This document shows, in pieces, positions 1-11,027 of a DNA stretch of 64,000 nucleotides; the first letter of the stretch is position 1; every line of letters begins with the position of its first letter. The stretch spans positions 41,331,458 to 41,395,457 of the forward strand of contig NC_084596.1 in assembly GCF_033807715.1 (NCBI RefSeq), read 5' to 3'. A program made the translations under genes and the position numbers. This DNA is from Cololabis saira. Lineage: Eukaryota; Chordata; Actinopteri; Beloniformes; Belonidae. The notes below the pieces were generated by a model that worked only from the letters and a program-made list of their open reading frames with translations, did not search any database and had not been told where the DNA came from.

Positions 1-146
1 GGGTCACTGTCAAGTCCAACTGACGCTAATTTAAGCCGATAATCCGCTGTTATCCCGTCTTCTCCACTAGTTGCAGCTGTTTTTGCCACTCAGTGCAAGT
101 AAGGGGGCTGGTCCAGTGGGAAAGTGACGTCAATGCAAACCCTCTA
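1..146 (+). mobile_element. THAP transposon terminal fragment (copy 1)
   Basis: This matches 49298-49452 on the same strand and the reverse complement of 10868-11030. It ends in the inverted-repeat motif TGACGTCA followed by ATGCAAACCCTCT. Only one end of the element is present because the window starts inside it. The rest of the element, with its 43-bp minisatellite and THAP exon, would lie to the left of the window. Confidence 0.85.
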
Positions 147-1489
147 TTGTTTGATTTGATCGGGGCTGCCTTGGTTCTTTGACAAAATCAATGAAATCAG
201 CGATTAGAATTCACTCGGACAGGATTTTACTGCATCAACCAGGTAACTGTTTGGAGAGAAAATCCACTCAAAACATTTGTGTGTGTGTGTGTGTATTACT
301 TGATTTGTGCGTACTATTTGATTTGTGTGTGCGTATTATCTGATTTGTGTGTGCGTAACTTGCTTGAAGTTACTGACAAAACCATTATTACGAATTCAAA
401 AAGCCTCCTACACACACAAATGGTTAAATACACATGCACGGATCACCTGATACACACACACACAAAGCTACAGTTACGCACACATTTCCACGCGTCCAAG
501 AAGCCTCACAGATCCGTCCGTACGGCTGAAGGAGACCGGGTGAACGCAAACGTGCAGAATACAGATCATCAAGGTGAGGAGAAGGAAAGGGGAATGAGAA
601 CGTTTTGTGGGAAACCAGCCAAATATGAAGAGTTATGATACAACGAAAGCACCAAAAGTGAATCAACTCATCTTCAAGTCCAACAAAACAATAACCTGAT
701 TCAGGTGTTTGCATCTGTTGCTCTCCTACATGTTGCGGAGCATCGTTCCAGTTAGTTTCTGGCTCTGTAAAAGCTTCAATCTCATGTCCATCATGTGCCG
801 ACATTAAACGGCGAGCACAACATTCATCTATGGTGAGAAGTTCCACAAAGACTTCAACGTACTGCAACTGGAGGGCTTCCATGTCTGATGGAGACTCTAA
901 TAGTATTAATTAGATCATAACTTCTTGAAATATGACCTTATTTGGATTTAGGCTCCTGCTACTTTGAGTATTGTTGGATTTGGGTTCATATAAAAATTCA
1001 TTTAAACCCACTGGAGGTAAATGTTGAATTACAAAACATTCCATAGTAAGTTTGCTGGATGATGTCTATGCGAGGACGTCTCCCGAGTATTCCACACCGC
1101 CGCTCCAGGGCCTGGATTATTCACATATTTATACACATACCACTACCTGCCTTCAGGACGGAGCCGTGGTGGGTTTCCAGTTCCATTTCTCGTGACCGGC
1201 TCATGAATTTTATGTCTGGCTCCAGAGAGACTAGTTTCCCCCCTGAGATCAAGCCAACGGAGGAGCAGGCCTTTATACCGGCTGGGACTGCAGCTCCGTG
1301 GAAAGAAGGGGATAGCGTGGCTTCTGCGTGTGTCAGCGTACACACGAGCACGGGGATGTTCTCCCAAGACCTCAGGTCACACAATGTAATTATGCTGTTG
1401 GAAAGATCACATCGACTCTGTGGCCAGAAAGGTGTTGACATCGATAGGAATCATTAGGGAAATCAGCTGTTCTCAATAGATCCTGCCTG
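147..1489. other. Intronic or flanking DNA without a recognised gene
   Basis: I see no lrp8 exon and no recognised repeat family here, apart from a short GT-rich tandem tract at 284-360 built on a TTGATTTGTG(TG)TGCGTA unit. The open frames in the stretch lack similarity to families I know. The missing next lrp8 exon (LDLR exon 13 equivalent, usually about 142 bp) was looked for and not found. Confidence 0.5.
284..360. repeat. GT-rich short tandem repeat
   Basis: A (TG)n start leads into about four imperfect copies of a roughly 20-bp unit, TTGATTTGTG(TG)TGCGTA. Low-complexity microsatellite-type DNA. Confidence 0.7.
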
Positions 1490-2011
1490 TTAACTTTGTA
1501 TTCCAGTCTTGTTTATCCGTATCTCTTGTATTGTAATGTTGTCTGGGCCAGCACCTGTCGCACATATCTCCACAAACTTTATTTACTTCAAAAAAGTTTT
1601 GTTAGAACAGTCACAAGGTCAGATTTCCAGGCCCCGTCTGTTCCCCTTTTTTCTAAACTCAAGATTATCAATATTTTTGATATCAATAAAATGCAAATCT
1701 CTATTTTTATTTACAAAATTCTGTATTTAAGCCAATCGCTACCACTCCACTTCCAACAATACTTTTGTACAAAATCCAATATTCACAGTTATCCAACTAG
1801 ATCAGCATCTCATCTCCATCCACCGCGATGTTGCACCATTAGAGGGAAATATAATATTAAATACAGAGCCTGCTGCACAACGTCTGCTGCACTGCAAAAA
1901 CTCAAAATCTTAACAAGAATATTTGTCTTATTTCTAGTTAAAATATCTCATTTTTAGTCAAAAAAAATCTCATTGCACTTAAAACAAGACTCATCACTGG
2001 AAAAAAACAAC

Positions 2012-2346
2012 CGGCAGTAGCTCAGGTGGTAGATTGGGTAGTCCAATGATCGGTTGGCGGTTCAAACCCCGCTCCGTCCCTGTTGTTGTAGTAGTGTCCT
2101 TGGGCAAGACACCTTACCCACCTTGCCCCGTGTGAATGTGTTTGAATGTTTGGTGGTGGTCGGAGGGGCCATTTGGGGCGATATGGCAGCCACGCTTTCG
2201 TCAGTCTGCAGGGCAGCTGTGGCTACGAAACGTAGTAGCTGTGGCTACAAACGTAGCTACCACCACCAGTGAGGATGTGGATGAATGGTCTTTGTAAAGC
2301 TCTGGGTTCCTTAAAGGGTACTATATAAAACCAAGCCATTATTTTA
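2012..2346 (+). mobile_element. tRNA-derived SINE
   Basis: The head has a tRNA-like A box (TAGCTCAGGTGG) and B box (GGTTCAAACCCC) about 43 bases apart. The body has CCTTGGGCAAGACACCTTACCC and GGTGGTGGTCGGAGGG blocks, and the tail is GGGTACTATATAAAACC. This layout is that of teleost tRNA-SINEs. A short internal tandem duplication (AGCTGTGGCTAC twice, 2215-2265) is visible. It is inserted in MITE A1 and is therefore younger than that copy. Confidence 0.8.
2016..2072 (+). promoter_or_regulatory. Pol III internal promoter (A and B boxes) of the SINE
   Basis: The A box TAGCTCAGGTGG (about 2018) and B box GGTTCAAACCC (2060-2071) match the tRNA-type split promoter. Whether this copy is transcribed cannot be told from sequence. 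Confidence 0.7.
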
Positions 2347-3153
2347 ACCTGTTTCAAGTAGATTTTCACTTAGTAGAAAAATCTGCCAGTGGAACAAGAT
2401 TTTTTTGCTTGTAATGAGAAGATAAGAAAATGTTTCTACTTATTTCAAGTGAAAATTTACTTGAACCAGGTGAAAATTGTCAAATAACAAGTTATTTTCT
2501 GGTAATGACTCTTGTTTTAAGTGTAATGAGATTTTTTGACTAAAAATGAGACATTTTAACTAGAAATAAGACAAATATTCCTGGTAAGATTTTGAGTTTT
2601 TGCAGTGTATAGCTTGTGTGTCTGTCACTGTACACTGTATACTACTGTATATATCCAGATGCTCTTTGTTTGGATTTATCCTACATTCTGCTCCTTTTAT
2701 TATATTTTTTATGATGTCTATTTTAACTATTAGTTAATCATCTAGTGTATTTGTGTAAGTATTTATTGTTTTACTGTCTGAAGTGTATCATAGAGGGGAG
2801 GCCACTCGATGAGCCCTCTCAGGTTTCTGACCTCTCCAGCACATTCTTTTATGTTGTTGTTTTTTTTTTTCTTATTTTCTCTAAGAATTTTTTTCTTTTC
2901 TTCTTTCAAAAATGTGCAAATAAATAAATGTAATCTAATCAGAGACTGTCTGGGGGCTGGGGGTCTGCAGATTGCTTTCCAACCTCATACCTGTTCCTGT
3001 TTTTAACCGGCGCTCACAGGACACGCAGCAACACCCAGACCCCATAAACCGTGCAGGGCCCCGCCAGGCGTTTATGATGACACGTGGGTGGCTGGATGAT
3101 TTCATGGACTAAAACATGTGAAATCTCTTACGGAGTGTTACAGCAGCACCAAC

Positions 3154-3293
3154 CTCAAACACCACCAGAGCGTAGGGGTGTCCCAGCGTCGCCGCCGACG
3201 ACATGTGCGTGCGGCGGTGAGCTCCGTTCAGGTCCACGCTCGCTATGAGATGGAGCTTGGAGTCCACCCAGTACAGACGCCTGTTGGCCACGT
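3154..3293 (-). CDS. lrp8: lrp8 exon, beta-propeller segment (LDLR exon 12 equivalent)
   Basis: This 140-bp exon starts in phase 1 after a CTCTCTGCAG acceptor and ends in phase 0 at GAG before a GTTGGT donor. It encodes DVANRRLYWVDSKLH, then LIASVDLNG, then HPYALVVFE. The YWVD sequence is the propeller-blade motif. Length and phases equal LDLR exon 12. The donor is unusual at +3 (T) but keeps G at +5. This is the last lrp8 exon before the left edge of the window. Confidence 0.95.
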
Positions 3294-3387
3294 CTGCAGA
3301 GAGAAAACACACACATGCACACATGTGGAACGGTGCTCCCCAAGGCAAACAGAAAACAGATCGTCTTTACTTTAAGCAGTTGAGAGG

Positions 3388-3863
3388 TTCACCGTCAAAT
3401 CCCTGGAGGTCATATCAATTACTTTCTGGAATATCACAGTTATACATCTACGGAAGAGTATTAGGGCCAGGCAGGAGAAAAAATATATGAGAGGGGAAGA
3501 TTTTTTTTTATTGTGCACTTTGTTAAAAAGTGGAAATGTAAAAAAAAAAAAGGTTGAAATGTCGAGATTAATGTTGAAATACAATTTCGTGAAAAAAGTC
3601 GAATTGTGGAGAATAATGTTGAAATACAATTTCAAGAAAAAAGTCGACATGTCGAGATTAAAGTCGAAATTTCGTGAATAAAGTTGAAATACCTTTTGAC
3701 TTTTTTCTCGAAGGGCATAATGAAAAAAAAAATCTTTACCTCTAAAATATTATTTTTATTTTTCTCCTGCCTGGCCCTAATACTCTTCCGTACTCGTGAG
3801 CTTCACCGTCAAATCCCTGGAGGCGATATTAATCACTTTCTGAAATATCACAGTTATACATCT
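3388..3863. repeat. 62-bp direct repeat flanking element C1
   Basis: The segment 3388-3449 (TTCACCGTCAAATCCCTGGA to ACAGTTATACATCT) recurs with a few substitutions at 3802-3863. Element C1 lies between the copies. The repeat is far longer than the 6-bp duplication made by the other two C copies. Confidence 0.85.
3449..3792. mobile_element. Family C foldback element (C1)
   Basis: Inverted ends TACGGAAGAGTATTAGGGCC flank an interior made of repeated AAAAAAGTCGAAATGTCGAG units. Further copies are at 40061-40361 and 54633-55106. There is no coding capacity. Confidence 0.85.
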
Positions 3864-4024
3864 GATAGTCGTATTAGATACATTGTGAAACACTCAAATG
3901 TTCCAAGGCAGTATGAAAACACCCCCTCCCCTCCGGACTATTAATCACAGATCAATCCTGCTTCAATTATATTTGACCTTTTGCTTCAGAGAGTGGAGTG
4001 AATGCATTAGCGTGCTGCTCTCAC

Positions 4025-4143
4025 CCAGAGTGATGCCGTTGGGCCACTCGATGTTATCGGCCACCAGCACCTGCCGGTCCACTCCGTTCATGCCGGCCTT
4101 CTCGATCTTGGCTCGCGTGCCCCAGTCCGACCAGTACATGAAG
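4025..4143 (-). CDS. lrp8: lrp8 exon, beta-propeller segment (LDLR exon 11 equivalent)
   Basis: This 119-bp exon runs from phase 2 to phase 1, with acceptor TCTGTTCCAG and donor GTGAGA. Codons give [17 protein letters not shown], then [11 protein letters not shown], then [14 protein letters not shown] and WPNGITL are hallmark blade motifs of the LDL-receptor family, and the exon size equals LDLR exon 11. The first codon joins GG from the upstream exon to C, giving glycine. Confidence 0.96.
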
Positions 4144-4424
4144 CTGGAACAGAGAGGAAGGTTCACGGTGAATGGATCAACAGAGGGAAGAGTTGTTCAG
4201 GGAGATAAGGTGAAGCTGCAGTTAATTTACACACAGCTGTCGTGCTGTCCATGTCAGTCCAACCAGTCGCTCTGTCCAATACTTCTCTTTCCTTTATTTA
4301 TTTTGGTTAGTGTGGATATTTTCGTGCTTTTATGCTTCTGCATCTGCAGTGAGTACTTTAGCAGAGTTTTTTTTAATGAAAATTCTGTCAACAATTACAG
4401 TGTCAGGTTTTACATCCTTATATA

Positions 4425-4743
4425 CAGGACTGTCTCAGAAAATTAGAATATTGTGATAAAGTTCTTTATATTCTGTAATGCAATTAAATATTGCAAGCCT
4501 TTTATTATTTTAATTTTGCTGATTATGACTTACAGTTTAAGATTAAGATTCCCAGAATATTCTATTTTTTTTAGATAGGATATTTGAGTTTTCTTAAACT
4601 GTAAGCCATGATCAGAAATATTAAAATAATAAAAGGCTTGCAATATTTCAGTTGATTTGTAATGAATCCAGAATGTATGACATTTTTGTTTTTGTAATTG
4701 CATTACAGAAAATCACAATATTCTAACTTTCTGAGACAGTCCT
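4425..4743. mobile_element. MITE with AGGACTGTCTCAGAAA ends
   Basis: The left end CAGGACTGTCTCAGAAAATT and the right end TTTCTGAGACAGTCCT are inverted repeats, flanked by TA/TATA. The arms (TTAGAATATTGTGAT and ATCACAATATTCTAA) are complementary. A Tc1/mariner-like origin is inferred from the TA flanks. Confidence 0.75.
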
Positions 4744-5165
4744 TTATATATCCTTTTTAACCAGGTAAAAACTCATTGAGATTAAAACCTCTTTTCCAGG
4801 GGTGACCTGGCCAAAATGGCAGCATAAAAACAATACAACAATACATACAAACACAGACAGTCAGTCACACATTCCGGGGAAACAATAGTAAAACAATAGT
4901 AAAATTTACACAACGGGGCAGTCACAAGAACCGAGAGAGCTCATTTCTCCGTCTTTTAAAATTGATTTGAATTCACCCAAGAATACTAAATCAACCAATT
5001 TCAAGTCCTTCTGCGCATCATTCCAGGTTGAGGGGGCAGAAAACTTGAAAGCCTTTTTACCCAGTTCAGTTCTGGCTCTCGGGACCTGCATTTGAATAAA
5101 GTTCTGTGAGCGCAGGTTCATAATGGCTGACGTTTCTTCACAAAGCAATTATTCTCATATCAACG
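4744..5165 (-). mobile_element. LINE 3' end relic
   Basis: The frame 5148-4906 reads VPRARTELGKKAFKFSAP, STWNDAQKDLKL and GEFKSILK. This is the C-terminal tail seen in fish L2/CR1/Rex-group LINEs. It is followed by a 3' UTR segment with the antisense of ATCTCAATGAGTTTTTACC. Only the 3' end is present. Confidence 0.7.
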
Positions 5166-5189
5166 TCCTTATTGTCCAGTGGTGATGGT

Positions 5190-6990
5190 GGTGTCCTCTT
5201 GCTGTGCTCTATAATCTGTCCATTTTTCCAGTTTTTTCCTGAAATTGTGTCTCTTGTAATCGTAGTTTATGTCATTTTTTCCATACAGATATGTCTTCCG
5301 CAGGTCTCAGCCACTGCCCCGCGGTCGCTGGTTCTGCTTTACACCATAACCTTGTTATTGCTTTTTTACTTGCCGATAGCAGAACTTTAACAAGATATTC
5401 ATCCTCTTTTTGTATTATATCTTGTGTCAAACTTCCCAAATGAAGTATCTTACAAGATTTATGAAGTTCGTATCCTATTATTTTTCTTAAACCCCGCCAT
5501 GTTTTATCCCAATATCCTATTATCTTCTGGCAAGACCAGAAAATCTGCATATGTGCCACATCCATGTGTCCATATAGTGCCCAGCATCATGGCTGCTGGA
5601 TACATACAGTTTCCTTCCTAATATTTGGAATTATAAAAAATCGGACTATATTTAGGGCCCGAGCACTTACAGTGTGAAGGAATTTTGTATCTGTTGGAAT
5701 TTTTTTCCTCCTTTTTTTTTCCTTTTCCTTCTTCCGTCGAAAGTAGGGTCTTTTTGCCCCCCGTGCTCAAAAAGTCACCAAATTTTGCACCAAGCCAGGC
5801 CTGGCGAAAAATGGTTTGCATGAATGAGCGTAGCCTAATGGCTCAACAGCGCCCCCTAGAAAACTTTGTGCCTCAAGCCCCATAATACGGTTTGACGTAC
5901 ATGCATGAAAATCAGTACACACCTGTATCATGTCGCAACTTAAAGAAAAGTCTCTTGGCGCCATGGCTGAAACTGAACAGGAAGTCGGCCATTTTGGAAT
6001 TAATCGTGTAATTTTGGCGCAATTTATGCCACTTCTTTGGCCGTTAATGCGGCCCGAACCGTAATGTGCACCCAGGTGTGTTATACATCAAAATGTGCGT
6101 CTCCATCCTGCGACACCATGCATTACTTTTCTCAGTCAAAACTGTTACAGTGGCGATGCTAGACGGCAAAAAGCGCACCCCCCTTCATCTGATTGGTCGA
6201 TATTTGATAGTTCCTATTTTCTGCCATAACTTTTGAATGGTTTGACATAAAGAGTCGTGGGTGGTGTCATTGGACTTAGTTTTGAGTCCTTGACTTTTAT
6301 TGGTGAAAATTGCACGCCCGAGGGCCCGTTCATCGCTGCTTGCAGCTTTAATTTTCCAATTGAATTCTCTCCAGATCCTGGAGCTAGTGGCCGTGCACTG
6401 CCTTTTACAAATATTAAACCATTCCTCCTCAGTTATCCGTTCCCTCAACTCTTTTTACCATTTTTCTTTGATATAAAGAGAGGAAGTCTTCCTGCATGAC
6501 AGCAAACCTTCATACAGGGTTGAGATTACCTTACATGTTTTTCCTTCATAAATTTTCAAAAACACATCAATAACTTCATTATCAGTGTCAGTTTTTATTT
6601 CCTTCTCATAGTAATCCCTAATTTGTCGGTATCGATATTGTTCATGTTCATCTAATCCAAATGTATCCCTTAACTTTTCAAAACTCTGCAGCTTCCCCCG
6701 TCGACCATGGTACATATCTCTGTAATTACTTTTTTAGACCGTTGCTTAAACCCGTTATCATGCGTTCCAGGTACAAACCTCGAATCAAATGCAAACCAAC
6801 TCAGAATCTTTGTCCCTTTCTCAAATTTATACCTTTCAACAACTTTGTTCCATATTTCCACTGTAGTTTTGGTTATTGAGTCCAATTGGTTACCTAACTT
6901 GCGCAATAATCCTTTGTGTGCAATAACAGTAACTTTTGCAGATTTTTTAACTGGCTTAACTATAAAAGAGAAAAGAAAAAACTGAAAATG
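5190..6990 (-). mobile_element. Degenerate L1/Tx1-type LINE relic
   Basis: Minus-strand frames share L1-type post-RT features. These include DEHEQYRYRQIRDYYEKEI at 6455-6715 (the RYxQLR motif region), EEEWFNICKRQCTATSS at about 6390-6448, and HMQIFWSCQKIIGYWDKTW at 5272-5565. The last resembles the C-terminal cysteine motif region. The frames are separated by frameshifts. Element H1 is inserted at 5652-6352. It is related to the relic at 29340-31835 but far more decayed than the intact LINE at 33291-38943. Confidence 0.7.
5652..6352 (-). repeat. Family H repeat (H1)
   Basis: One end is TTAGGGCCCGAGCACTTAC and the other is CGCTGCTTGCAGCTTTAAT. Copies at 43185-43790 and 56511-57398 share the block CTCAACAGCGCCCCCTAGAA and the block ATGGCGCCAAGAGACTTTTC. 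It interrupts the LINE relic. No clear terminal inverted repeats or target duplication are seen, so the class is unknown. Confidence 0.8.
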
Positions 6991-8007
6991 TCCTTCTTCT
7001 CATGCATTATAAAGAGTCAGAAAGAAAAGGTTTTCCATGACAGCAGAGGTAAGGGAGGGTGGGATGTCAGGAGAGATCAGCCCAGAGAACGGGAGATATT
7101 TCTGAAACCAGGATTACTGCGGGGAATCGTTCTAAAGGATCTGTGCATCAGGGAGCTGCCCCTGCAACACCGTTCTTAGAAATAGCACCTTTCAAGTACG
7201 CATGTATGTGAATATACTGTATATATATAAGAAAAAAATCAATTACTAGACTACAAGGTGCTTAATTTGATTTAGAGAGGTTCTATCTGATCTGAGTTTA
7301 TATCTGCATGGCTTCCACGCCACCAGCTGTGTTAAATGTGCTGCAGAAATAACACGTCTGACTTTACCTCCTCTGGACCCAGTTCTGGCTCGTCAGAGGG
7401 AAAAAGTCTTAAAAACCTACTGAGTTCAAAAGAAACGGTTCCTGCTCAAGGCCAACAGATTACAAAATGCATCAATTAGGATTTGTTAAAATAATCTGTA
7501 CATTTCTTGTGTAATATCACACATATTCAGGTATTGAGTTATATTATACATACAGTATTTATATATCTATATCTCTATTAATATATATTGATTCATAGTT
7601 ATATGTAGACATGTCAATATATAGATTTATAGTAATTTTTATGTATATAATTGGAGGTAAATATATATACCAGTGTATATATAGCATATCATATCTACTC
7701 TTATATAGTTATTCAAGTATATTGTTATACCATTGCTGTTTATTGTTCTCTATTATATTGTAGTATTATAGTAAAGTAATTATAATGTAATACTATACAT
7801 TATAATTACTTTTATTATTACATACATACATAGTAGCACAACTAAATGCTGGGCATTTGTTTAGTTTTCTTTTGTTTGCTTTGATTTGTTTGATTTTGAC
7901 TATATTTATATATACATATAATTGAGTATTATATCACTGTAGTTATTAAAGTTATTAAAGTAGGTATGGGTGTTTTATAAGTAAGCTTATTGAAACTGGT
8001 CTTGTTA
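6991..8007. other. AT-rich stretch, no gene seen
   Basis: From about 7490 to 7960 the DNA is very AT-rich with TATATA-type runs. I see neither an lrp8 exon nor a recognisable repeat. It lies inside the 8.2-kb intron between the 119-bp and 228-bp exons. Confidence 0.5.
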
Positions 8008-8015
8008 GATGTAAG

Positions 8016-8727
8016 CAGAGGTGTCAAAAGTATTCATATTCATTACTCAGGTAGAAGTTTAGATACTAGAGTTTAAAAATACTCCTGTAGAAGTTGAAGT
8101 ATCAACTCAAGTTTTTTACTCAAGTAAAAGTATAAAAGTACTGGTTCCAAAACTACTTAAAGTATAAAAGTAAAAGTAATGTAAGGGGGAAAAAAGCCAT
8201 TAAGGACAAAAGCCATTGAAAATGAATGTATCTTAGTATAATGCAAATATATTAAAGAAGCATATATGTGTACTATTGAGCATTAACATGTGTTTCAGAG
8301 AGCAGCAGATATGATGACTAGTTGCCTATAAGTATTGTAATGGTGCAAAAAGTCAAACTTCAGAGGCATGTTATCATTTATCCTAACCTTTATTGGAATG
8401 TACATCCAAGTTTAGTTGCAGGAATCTGAGGGAACGGATGTAAGAACAAAACTGGACAAGAACATCTGAAACAACCACAACCAAATTCACTCTATCCGGA
8501 TGGAGCAATTTATCTGGATAGTTTTTTATTAAAGGCTAAAATGAAATAGAGTAACAAGGCTGTTTATAAAATGTAAGGAGTAAAAAGTACAGATAATTGT
8601 GTGAAAATGTAAGGAGTAAAAGTAAAAAGTCGTCTGAAAAATAATGACTCCAGTGAAGTATAGATAACCAAAATTTATACTTAAGTAAGGTAACAAAGTA
8701 TTTGTACTTCGTTACTTGACACCTCTG
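8016..8727. mobile_element. hAT MITE with 8-bp target duplication
   Basis: The ends are CAGAGGTGTCAAAAGTATT and TTACTTGACACCTCTG. Exact 8-bp direct repeats GATGTAAG lie at 8008-8015 and 8728-8735. The interior has AAGTAAAAGTAT-type repeats. The 8-bp duplication identifies hAT. Related elements are at 39393-40812 and 57925-59029. Confidence 0.92.
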
Positions 8728-8735
8728 GATGTAAG

Positions 8736-8837
8736 AATGTATGTCAGAATCAGGGGTAGGACTGAAGTGTTCACTTCATTCCTACTCCGTTTCCAACATG
8801 TTGGTGGATCCGTGAGGTCTGCCCAAGTGCTGTACAT

Positions 8838-8874
<37 letters not shown>

Positions 8875-8982
8875 GTACATGTACTGTATGTGTGTGTTCT
8901 TTTACTTTTTTGTACTCTTTTTTAACATGCATGTTTGAAATAAAATCTTCAAATCCAAATCAAATCCCATCTCAAGCCACTG
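8736..8982 (+). mobile_element. LINE 3' UTR relic with (AT)n tract
   Basis: GGGTAGGACTGAAGTGTTCACTTC, CATTCCTACTCCGTTTCCAAC and a GTTTGAAATAAAATC tail resemble the 3' UTR at 20960-21140, which follows a LINE coding relic. An (AT)n run lies at about 8843-8868. Confidence 0.6.
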
Positions 8983-8986
8983 TTAA

Positions 8987-9409
8987 AGGAGCTGTATGTA
9001 AGAGCAATAATAAAACGAATCATAAAATGACCCCGATATGTCAACAGACATTTAAAAATCATGTTCATTTCAAATACTTATGTCACTGACAACAGCACTC
9101 AAGCCAGGATATTCCCGTTTAAAAAGAGGAGTTGCAGCCCTCAACTGATGTTGATGTTGTCATTTTTTGTTTTGGTCTGAAGCTCCACCCTCCACCTATC
9201 TCCCAATCACCAAGTCAATATTGTTTCGGCATCCGGGTTGCCAGCTCGGCTCCAATTATGGCAGCCATGGCAGCCTACGTTCCTGCTGCATTCTGCAGCC
9301 TACCTGGCAACCTCTGGTCGGGGGGAGGAGGGGGAGGGTACACGCCGCTCAACAGTATTTTGAAAGTGACTGCAGTACCAGTTTTGGACATTTCTTACAG
9401 ACGGCTCCT
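8987..9409. mobile_element. TTAA-flanked MITE
   Basis: Inverted ends AGGAGCTGTATGTAAGA and its counterpart TTCTTACAGACGGCTCCT are flanked on both sides by TTAA (8983-8986 and 9410-9413). A TTAA target duplication points to a Kolobok- or piggyBac-type mobiliser. Length 423 bp, no transposase. Confidence 0.85.
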
Positions 9410-9413
9410 TTAA

Positions 9414-10289
9414 ACAACAAGAGATCAATAAAGTTCAGATTGTCATAGTAAAGTCTGTATTTAAGGAGCGAACAGTTCAATCACGGCTTAGTTTCAGTCC
9501 TTAATCCCATTTATCACTTTAACTAGAAATACATGCTGTTGGAGTCTGACACAGCTGTAGAGCTGCAGCATCTGTCGCTACGATCAACCCAAGTGTCTCA
9601 TCACAAAGCTTAACAGCAGCTCTGAATAGTCACTTGTAATTTTATCACCAATCGAATCAGCAAAATGACTCCAGCTCAGTTCTGTGTAAATGTTTATGAC
9701 GGCCAGGTGAACAGAGGGACTGCGTGGTTCCCGCGATGCCGCCGTGACGCCTGCGTGCGTCTGTGTGTGGGTCTCACTCCAGGCTTCAGTTCGGGTTATT
9801 TCTGTAGCTGATTCGGGATGACGAAGGACACAAAGCTGCAGAAGCACAAGCTGGCAGAGTTTCACGCGGCTCAGATTAGGAGGCATCATCTAGGACACCA
9901 TTTCTAAAAAATGAGTCAGGATTTTAATTGGATCACAAGCTCCCGACCCTGAATTCTTAGACACGAAGATGTGGGGGGAAAGAAAGTGCAGCCTCTTTAA
10001 AAAAGAGAAAAAGAAAAGGTTTTACATAAGAGCACATGAAGAAAAGGTCCTAAACTGGATAAACACAAGCTCAGACGATCAACTACGTCTCCTCAGCGTG
10101 ACGTATCACGCCACGTCGTCAATCATAGCTCAAAGCTACGCCAAAAAGCAGAAGCTCTGATGGAGTTTTAAAAAACTTTTCTAGTCCTACCCCTTCTAAT
10201 GTTCTGTTTTTACAATTTCTTCATTTCACACAACTCCAAAAGAAAAGCATAAAAGAGACAGAAAAGGTGGTTCAGCTGAGCAAGGCACT
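9414..10289. other. Intronic DNA, no gene seen
   Basis: No exon, RNA gene or repeat family is recognised. Short open frames here lack domain similarity. Confidence 0.5.
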
Positions 10290-10800
10290 TTGGTCACTGG
10301 CTGTCAGTTCATGTGTCTATTTCCATTTTGCATCCATTAAGAGTATTGATTTTAAAGATTTGTTTCAACTTACTTGGTGATTTGCATGATTTCATTTCAT
10401 CTTTGCAGCTGTTCCACAGATTAACTCCCATCACTGAGACACAATGGGTTTTGATGTTTGTTCCTTCATGCCGTTTTTTGAAATTACATATTCCCCTGAG
10501 ATTGTGTTTATTTTCTTTTATTTGAAACAACTTCTGGATGTCTTGTGGCAACTGATGATGATTTGCTTTGTGCATGATTTGTATAGTTTTGAAGTCGACC
10601 AGATCCTTAAATTTGAGTGTTCTCAGTTTGATGAAGAGTGGGTTTGTTGATTCTCTAAAGGCCACTTTATTTACAATTCTTATTGCTCTTTTTTGAAGTT
10701 TGAATATTGTATCCGTGTTTGTTTTATATGTGCTCCCCCACACTGTCACACAGTAGCTCATAAATGAAAGTATGAAGGAGCAGTGCAAGGTGTATATTGA
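10290..10800 (-). mobile_element. LINE C-terminal relic
   Basis: One 159-codon frame (10788-10309) encodes SYCVTVWGSTYKTNTDTIF, LQKRAIRIVNKVAF, NPLFIKLRTLKFKDLVD and GVNLWNSCKDEMKSC. This is the post-RT C-terminus of a CR1/L2/Rex-type fish LINE. The frame is still open, so the copy is fairly young, but it lacks the RT and endonuclease domains. Confidence 0.8.
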
Positions 10801-11027
10801 TGACTGATTAAGAAGTTGTTTGACTTTGTGTAATATTGCAATTACACTTGATCATTATTAATGATCAATAGAGGGTTTGCATTGACGTCACTCTCCCACT
10901 GGACCAGCCCCCTTACTCTCACTGAGTGGCAAAAACATCAGCAAAAACCGCTGCAACTAGTGGAGAAGACGGGATAACAGTCGATTATCAGCTTAAATTA
11001 GCATCAGTTGGACTTGACAGTGACCTG

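Larger units (their letters stand above)
1890..2607. mobile_element. Family A palindromic MITE (A1), split by a SINE
   Basis: The outer ends are CACTGCAAAAACTCAAAATC and its reverse complement. The halves are roughly complementary to each other, so the whole element folds back. A SINE occupies 2012-2346, between the left half ending in GGAAAAAAACAA and the right half resuming at ACCTGTTTCAAG. Seven more copies occur in the window (near 13780, 18552, 27416, 31839, 42257, 45228 and 59726). Confidence 0.85.
1490..2935 (+). mobile_element. LINE 3' end relic, interrupted by MITE A
   Basis: The frame at 1496-1890 reads SLVYPYLLYCNVVWAS, LYLLQKSFVRTV and PLFSKLKIINIFDI. This is the C-terminal region typical of CR1/L2/Rex-group fish LINE reverse transcriptases, downstream of the catalytic domain. 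It is broken by a family A MITE at 1890. AT-rich sequence after 2607, ending near an AATAAATAAATG at about 2920-2930, is probably the LINE 3' UTR. No catalytic motif is present, so the relic is 5' truncated and dead. The clade is inferred from motif resemblance only. Confidence 0.7.

Noticed and set aside
424..882. 152-codon minus-strand frame as a possible lrp8 3' exon
   Set aside because: It has no YWTD, EGF or NPxY motifs and no splice sites in the expected phase.
2016..2090. A tRNA gene
   Set aside because: A and B boxes are present, but the sequence continues into a SINE body and cannot form a normal cloverleaf with an acceptor stem.
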